Below, one piece after another: positions 59,781 to 64,000 of a DNA stretch of 64,000 nt (position 1 is the stretch's first letter; each line of letters starts with the position of its first letter). The translations under genes were made by a program, and so were the position numbers. The stretch spans positions 1 through 64,000 of the forward strand of contig JASHOS010000171.1 in the NCBI GenBank assembly GCA_030040995.1, written 5' to 3'. Under the pieces are notes generated by a model. That model saw nothing but the letters and a program-made list of their open reading frames with translations, was not told the origin of the DNA and did no database searches. Source of the stretch: Terriglobia bacterium. GTDB lineage: Bacteria; Acidobacteriota; Terriglobia; UBA7540.

Positions 59781-60899
59781 TCAAAAGTTGCGCGGCAAGC
59801 CATCGCCGTCGGCACGGATCAGGTGAGCTCGCATCTTCGTCTCCGCGAATGGGGATAACAGTTCCGAGAGCTTCGGGGAGGCGGCAAAGACAAAATTAGA
59901 CGGCCCTTCAAAAAAGCCCGAGTCCTTAAAAGCGCGCTGCCACGCTTCATGGCTTTGATTTGAAACCACCACGTCCATGCCCCGCTTTTCCAGCGCCCAA
60001 ACCGCGGCGCGAACCACGGGCAGAACGTCCTCCGGGGCGGCGAAGCAATCGACGACTGAACCCACGCGCAAGTTTCCAAACCGGGGATTCTTTCGCCGCT
60101 CGCTTACCACCGCCCAGCCAAGAGTTTTGGATCCGCGGGCGATCCGCAGCCGGATGAGATGGGCTTCAGCAGGAGGATAGAGTGTGCGCAGCGCCTCCGC
60201 GCTCCGCACGGCGGTTATCGAATACGATGCTTTGGCGCGGCGCCAAACATCGTCTGCCCAGTCGCCAAATTCCACTACCTCTTCAACGGAGTAAGGGCGA
60301 GGCCGTTGAACCTTCATTTGCTTCCATCGTTGCGCCCCTTTAAGCGCGATCCACCCAACTCCGCTGACGGCGGCGAAATCCAGCAACGCGCGCCGCCACC
60401 TGCCGTGGCGGGCCGCCTCGATTTGCCGCAGAAAGGCGCGGGGATGCGCCACCCTGAAATAGAAAGGCGTCAGACAATCGGTCCACCGGAGCGCCCTCAG
60501 CATTCGGGGAAGCGGCTTATCATATCCATCCATCCCCAGGCAGTAGAGCAAGGGCTGCCGGGAAAGCGCGTCGCGCAGAGCAAGAATTCCAGTGCTTGAA
60601 TACGCCCGGTTGATTGTGCCTTCCGAAAGGACGTGATGATAGTATCCGATCGACCGCACCTCACCGCCGAAAAAGAAATCCTGGTGCTTTAGCGCATAGC
60701 CCCCGCGCACCACATCGCCTTCCAGGGCCAAAAAAAACTCTTGATAGATGGCGCTGCCGTTGGTCTTGGGCAAGTATCGCGGAACAGGGTCCTCATAGAA
60801 GACCATATCTTCGACGGCGCCAGCGGCGCGGAGCCGCTTATTGAAGTCGCTCACGGCAGGCACGTGTCGCGCCGCGTAAGGAACAATGGCAATGGACAT
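59781..60899 (-). CDS. GNAT-like acetyltransferase-fold protein of unknown function
   Basis: 372 residues. N-terminal half: IAIVPYAARHVPAVSDFNKR and YQEFFLALEGDVVRGGYALK, which look like the first strands of an N-acetyltransferase. IGYYHHVLSEGTINRAYSST and LLYCLGMDGYDKPLPRMLRA follow. C-terminal half: AHLIRLRIARGSKTLGWAVV, LRVGSVVDCFAAPEDVLPVV and GMDVVVSNQSHEAWQRAFKD. I recognise no named family. The setting beside the FemAB-like gene suggests a related job in surface polysaccharide or lipid modification. Confidence 0.65.
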   Translation of the reverse strand: MSIAIVPYAARHVPAVSDFNKRLRAAGAVEDMVFYEDPVPRYLPKTNGSAIYQEFFLALEGDVVRGGYALKHQDFFFGGEVRSIGYYHHVLSEGTINRAYSSTGILALRDALSRQPLLYCLGMDGYDKPLPRMLRALRWTDCLTPFYFRVAHPRAFLRQIEAARHGRWRRALLDFAAVSGVGWIALKGAQRWKQMKVQRPRPYSVEEVVEFGDWADDVWRRAKASYSITAVRSAEALRTLYPPAEAHLIRLRIARGSKTLGWAVVSERRKNPRFGNLRVGSVVDCFAAPEDVLPVVRAAVWALEKRGMDVVVSNQSHEAWQRAFKDSGFFEGPSNFVFAASPKLSELLSPFAETKMRAHLIRADGDGLPRNF

Positions 60900-60957
60900 G
60901 GGCAGTTAGATTGCTCGCTGGCTTTCGGCACGTCCTAATGCTGTGCCCTGTTTTGAA

Positions 60958-61025
60958 AGGTCGTCGGGACCCCCTCACCTGGCGCTGCGCGCCGCCCTCT
61001 CCCGCAGGGGGGCGAGGGCAAGGGT
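60958..61025 (-). repeat. Dispersed ~150-bp element, copy 5 (partial)
   Basis: Carries only the middle blocks in reverse orientation: GGACCCCCTCACC, GGCGCTGCGCGCCGCCC, TCTCCCGCAGGGGGGCGAGG and GGCAAGGGTTCTTTT. Both ends are missing. Confidence 0.7.
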
Positions 61026-61071
61026 TCTTTTCAGAGCTGTTCCGTATTCCGTATGCCCGATTCCCTGTTCG

Positions 61072-61500
61072 CTATTGGTGCGCGGGGGGCGGTACTGTTT
61101 CCAAATATTCCAGCAAGAGCTTCGCCTTTGTATAAACCCAGGCGATCCGGCGCCCGCCGAATGCGGTGGCGGGAACCGGCGCGCGCACAATCACGCTTCC
61201 CACCGACCGGCTATATTCGAGTTGCTTCTTCAGGTCGTGAGTTTCGTAACACAAATGATGAAAGCCGCCGCCCTTTCGCAAAAATTTCTCAACCGGGGAC
61301 CCTTCCGCCGCAGGCTCGACGAGCTCTACGAGAGCGTCGTCCGGAACCGGCCCATTGAGAAACGAAACCCGCACGCCCTGGAGAGGATCCAGGATAATTC
61401 TGCCATCCCAGGCTCCCCCAATCGAGCGTGAAAACTCTTCAGCAGCCTCGCCAATGGAGCGCACGACAAATCCAACGTGGTGAAGACGTCCGCTTGCCAT
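61072..61500 (-). CDS. VOC-superfamily (glyoxalase-like) protein
   Basis: 142 residues from ATG 61500, where the fold begins: RLHHVGFVVRSIGEAAEEFS. Then PLQGVRVSFLNGPVPDDALV, LVELVEPAAEGSPVEKFLRK, GGGFHHLCYETHDLKKQLEY and a C-terminal LLLEYLET. His and Glu residues at the usual metal positions (HHVGF, LVELVEP, FHHLCYE, LLEYLE) are present, as in methylmalonyl-CoA epimerase and glyoxalase I relatives. The function is not known; small VOC proteins are found in some polysaccharide clusters. A longer frame to 61593 adds an unlikely Arg/His-rich leader. Confidence 0.82.
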   Translation of the reverse strand: MASGRLHHVGFVVRSIGEAAEEFSRSIGGAWDGRIILDPLQGVRVSFLNGPVPDDALVELVEPAAEGSPVEKFLRKGGGFHHLCYETHDLKKQLEYSRSVGSVIVRAPVPATAFGGRRIAWVYTKAKLLLEYLETVPPPAHQ

Positions 61501-61693
61501 CGTCGAGAAACTTGAAGAATGGTTGGCGAGAAACCGGTTCATGAGTGGGTGATGATCGCGGCAGTTGCGGGAACGCCGGCGGCCGTGATCCATACATTGA
61601 TGCCCGCAAGGACGTTGAGGCGCACGGCACTCTGCGCCACCGAAGCTTTTCCGGTTGGACGGGCAGTGGCGCCGGATTCCAGATCTGCCGTTT

Positions 61694-61784
61694 CGGTAGT
61701 GGGTCAGTTTGAATTTGTAGCGGCGAGTTTACCTCGCCGGATGGCGGCCTAAAGCCGCCTCTACATCAAACTGACCCACTACCG
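61694..61784. repeat. Composite palindrome: 19-bp perfect inverted repeat around a BIME
   Basis: CGGTAGTGGGTCAGTTTGA (61694-61712) is the exact reverse complement of 61766-61784. The inner part (61717-61764) is a REP pair, GTAGCGGCGAGTTTACCTCGCC and, inverted, GTAGAGGCGGCTTTAGGCCGCC. The whole 91 bp could fold as one long hairpin with side stems. Confidence 0.85.
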
Positions 61785-61791
61785 CCATTTC

Positions 61792-63021
61792 TTACACCTT
61801 GACGGGCGGTGTATGGGGTTCTCCGGATTCAACGACCGCGCTCAGAATTTCGCTAAACCGGCTGGCGATGCGCGGCCAGCTATACCGGGACGCAAGCTCA
61901 GCGGCAGCGCGGCCAATCCTGCGGCGTCGGGCCTCATCCTGCAGCAAATCAACCACGGCGTTCGCAAAAGCAGGCGGACCATCCGCCAGAACGATGTCGT
62001 CGCCGTCGCGCACGTCCAGGCCCTCAGCGCCGATGGAGGTTGACACAATGGCTTTGCCCATGGCCATCGCTTCGAAAATCTTCAGTCGCGTCCCGCCCCC
62101 CACGCGCAGTGGCACTACGTAGACCGCAGCCTCACGAATGTAAGGGCGAACGTCTTCGACGCGACCCGTAACCTCGACCCCGAGGGTTTTCGCTGCCAGA
62201 GCCTGCAGCCGGGAGGACGGTCGGCGTCCCACCACCGATAATATTACCGCGGGAATGCGGCTGCGGATGAGGGGCAGGATTTCCCGGATTAAATACACGA
62301 TGCCATCTTCGTTAGGGAAATAGTCCATGGTACCCGTGAAAACGAGGCGGTGGGCGTCACCGGCGCTGTCCGCTGGCTGAAAATAGTCGAGGTCAACTCC
62401 GGTGGGAATCACCGAAACCTTCCGGGAATCGGTCACGCCGGCGAAGAAATCCTGATCTGCCGGGGAGACGGTCATTACGTGGTCTGCGCACTGCGCGTAA
62501 AGGCGCTCGGCCCGGGCCATGGTGCGGTATTCGCGCCAGCATAACGCCTTCCAAAGCAGGTTCCTCGCCACCTGATAATGGCGCTGCCAGATTTGCGCCT
62601 CGACGTTATGCGTGAAAAGAACTTTGCGGCAGGGAAAATCCCACGGAATCACTCCGCCCGCAACGGCGAAATCGCAGACGATAACGTCGTATGATCCTGC
62701 GCGGAGGATTTTCCGGAGATCTCGGGCAATTCCGCCCTTGCAGAATTTGGCGATGGTATAGGGCCTGGTGGAAAGAAGGGCGCGTGCGTATTGGACTGCT
62801 TCGCCCAATCCTCTACGCGTCGAGACCCGCAACGGGTGGCATTCCACACGGTCGAATATTTTGCTGAGCTGGGGGTGGAGATCCTCGCCTTCGGACGCGT
62901 AGAACGTAAAGAGCGTAACCTGGTGAGTTCGCGCCAACTCCTTGGCGATATGAAAGCTGCGAATCCTGCCGCCCAAATCAAGCGGGACGAGACCTCCAGC
63001 CTTTACCCACAAGATTTTCAT
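61792..63021 (-). CDS. Family-4 glycosyltransferase (GT-B fold)
   Basis: 409 residues. N-terminal acceptor domain: MKILWVKAGGLVPLDLGGRI, RSFHIAKELARTHQVTLFTF, YDVIVCDFAVAGG and KVLFTHNVEAQIWQRHY. C-terminal donor domain: VSVIPTGVDLDYFQPADSAG, RLVFTGTMDYFPNEDGIVYL, AVILSVVGRRPSSRLQALAA, VEVTGRVEDVRPYIREAAVY and VVPLRVGGGTRLKIFEAMAM (the E-x7-E type region). It adds a sugar to a lipid-linked or surface polysaccharide precursor. Its stretch resembles glycosyltransferases linked to exosortase-type exopolysaccharide clusters. The start follows the dehydrogenase stop by 12 bases, so the two genes are co-transcribed. Confidence 0.92.
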   Translation of the reverse strand: MKILWVKAGGLVPLDLGGRIRSFHIAKELARTHQVTLFTFYASEGEDLHPQLSKIFDRVECHPLRVSTRRGLGEAVQYARALLSTRPYTIAKFCKGGIARDLRKILRAGSYDVIVCDFAVAGGVIPWDFPCRKVLFTHNVEAQIWQRHYQVARNLLWKALCWREYRTMARAERLYAQCADHVMTVSPADQDFFAGVTDSRKVSVIPTGVDLDYFQPADSAGDAHRLVFTGTMDYFPNEDGIVYLIREILPLIRSRIPAVILSVVGRRPSSRLQALAAKTLGVEVTGRVEDVRPYIREAAVYVVPLRVGGGTRLKIFEAMAMGKAIVSTSIGAEGLDVRDGDDIVLADGPPAFANAVVDLLQDEARRRRIGRAAAELASRYSWPRIASRFSEILSAVVESGEPHTPPVKV

Positions 63022-63033
63022 CTGAGACGGCGC

Positions 63034-64000
63034 CTACCAACAAATGCCCTCATAAGCTGCGCTGCCCTGGGGTCTGCCTGGTTTTTCCAGGTTCACGAGG
63101 TCAATAACCGTCTGCCCGCGGCGTAGATGCCTCTCAATTGCGTCCCTCGTCGCGGCGCGGGTACCAATTACAACTAACTCCGAGGTTTCCAACACTTCCG
63201 CGAGCTCGGTAGAGAGCAGCGATCCAATATGGGGAATCACCTCTTCAATGTATTGACGGTTGGCGCCCCCCAACCTTGCGAGCGAGACGCTAGGGTCCCA
63301 AATCCTGATCGTAAGCCCTTCACCCAAAAGATGCTTCACCAATTGCACTTGGGGGCTCTCCCGCAGATCGTCGGTGCCGGATTTGAAACTTAAGCCGAGC
63401 AGGCCAACCTTCTTTTTGCCGGTCCGCAGAACCATCTCAATAGCCCGGTCGATGTGTTCTTCATTGCTGGGCAGGACGGACTCCAGAAGCGGCAAATGCA
63501 AGTCTAATTCCTTGGCGCGATAGCCGATGGCGCGAACGTCTTTCGGCAGGCACGATCCACCAAACGCAAAGCCGGGACCAAGATAGACAGGCGAGATATT
63601 GAGACGAGTGTCGGAAGTAAAAATTTCTGTCATGGCCTGGGCGTCCACGCCCAGCCGCTTGGCGAGCGTACCGAGTTCATTGGCAAAGCTCACTTTGACG
63701 GCGTGAAAGGCATTGCTGGCGTATTTCACCATCTCTGCGACCCGGATTGATGTCTCGTGCACCTTGCCGGGCGCCCAGCTATAGAGTTCCCGGAGAAACA
63801 CCAGATCATCCGGGCGGTCAGCGCCGAGAACGGTGTAGGGAGGATGAAAAAAGTCCGAAACCGCTGAGCCTTCGCGCATGAATTCCGGGTTATAGACCAC
63901 CGCGAAGTCCTTACCCGCTCGCTTTCCGCTCGCTTCTTCAATCCGGGGTATCACAACGGATTCGGTGGTTCCCGGTAAAATCGTACTGCGCATCACCACG
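63034..64000 (-). CDS. UDP-glucose/GDP-mannose dehydrogenase family protein (5' end cut off)
   Basis: The last 322 codons of a nucleotide-sugar 6-dehydrogenase; the N-terminal NAD-binding half lies outside the window. Seen here: VMRSTILPGTTE, VVYNPEFMREGSAVSDFFHP, VAEMVKYASNAFHAVKVSFA (central helix), FAFGGSCLPKDVRAI with the catalytic Cys, VGLLGLSFKSGTDDLRESPQ and a C-terminal Rossmann-like domain. The PEFMREGSAV and SCLPKDVRA segments fit GDP-mannose dehydrogenase (AlgD-like) at least as well as the UDP-glucose enzyme. It would supply a uronic acid donor to the neighbouring glycosyltransferase. Confidence 0.92.
   Translation of the reverse strand, partial: VVMRSTILPGTTESVVIPRIEEASGKRAGKDFAVVYNPEFMREGSAVSDFFHPPYTVLGADRPDDLVFLRELYSWAPGKVHETSIRVAEMVKYASNAFHAVKVSFANELGTLAKRLGVDAQAMTEIFTSDTRLNISPVYLGPGFAFGGSCLPKDVRAIGYRAKELDLHLPLLESVLPSNEEHIDRAIEMVLRTGKKKVGLLGLSFKSGTDDLRESPQVQLVKHLLGEGLTIRIWDPSVSLARLGGANRQYIEEVIPHIGSLLSTELAEVLETSELVVIGTRAATRDAIERHLRRGQTVIDLVNLEKPGRPQGSAAYEGICW

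Noticed and set aside
61530-61700. Minus-strand open stretch reading VRLNVLAGINVWITAAG
   Set aside because: Open for about 50 codons with a hydrophobic part, but it has no start codon or ribosome site and begins next to the palindrome; may be a gene fragment, not supportable.

Overview
The window looks like chromosomal DNA of an Acidobacteriota bacterium; this is an inference from gene content, not a placement by marker gene. Supporting signs are two intact and one broken TonB-dependent receptor of about 1,100 residues with an N-terminal carboxypeptidase-regulatory-like domain (Oar-type), many Tat-exported sugar enzymes of the Gfo/Idh/MocA and TIM-barrel families, a pilB-pilT-pilC cluster beside an NtrY/NtrX-type two-component pair, and intergenic spaces filled with palindromic repeats. 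I saw no rRNA, tRNA, CRISPR array or prophage.

Layout. 1-17 kb: a truncated AhpD-like peroxidase, a small secreted Cys-rich protein, an outer-membrane protein, two thioredoxin-fold proteins (DUF255 and TlpA-like), a complete IS630 element with TA target duplication, a MetE-like methyltransferase, a TonB receptor pseudogene (amber codon plus one-base deletion), two more AhpD-like proteins and an intact TonB receptor. 17.5-22.7 kb: housekeeping genes, abrB-like/aroA (ATGA overlap), phoH-ybeY-era, and msrA with a good sigma70 promoter. 22.9-36.6 kb: a sugar-acid/polysaccharide locus with kdgD, a mannonate dehydratase homologue, two sugar isomerase-like TIM barrels, a Gfo/Idh/MocA oxidoreductase, a FadR-type regulator, a TonB receptor, a GH39-like lipoprotein hydrolase and L-rhamnonate dehydratase. 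Four consecutive enzymes carry Tat signals, which suggests that glycan-derived sugars are oxidised or isomerised in the periplasm.

36.7-44.5 kb: NtrX/NtrY-like (or PilR/PilS-like) regulators divergent from pilB-pilT-pilC. PilB lacks its usual N-terminal domain and PilT has Asn in place of Ser in its Walker A motif. 44.5-57 kb: an aminotransferase, glpK, a five-gene efflux operon (EmrB-type MFS, cytidylate-kinase-like protein, TolC, EmrA/HlyD, NagB-like), a tandem Usp protein, dtd, a ZIP transporter and ychF. 57.6-64 kb: exopolysaccharide-type genes, comprising a deacetylase-like protein, a FemAB-like transferase, a GNAT-like protein, a VOC protein, a family-4 glycosyltransferase and a nucleotide-sugar dehydrogenase cut by the window end.

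The most unusual non-coding feature is the repeat load. A REP-like hairpin family has a conserved GTAG at its 5' foot, singly or as inverted pairs (BIME-like). A separate element of about 150 bp occurs in five copies. A 45-bp repeat lies beside two gene starts, and several other inverted repeats are present. One REP lies across the kdgD stop codon and supplies the last residues of the protein.
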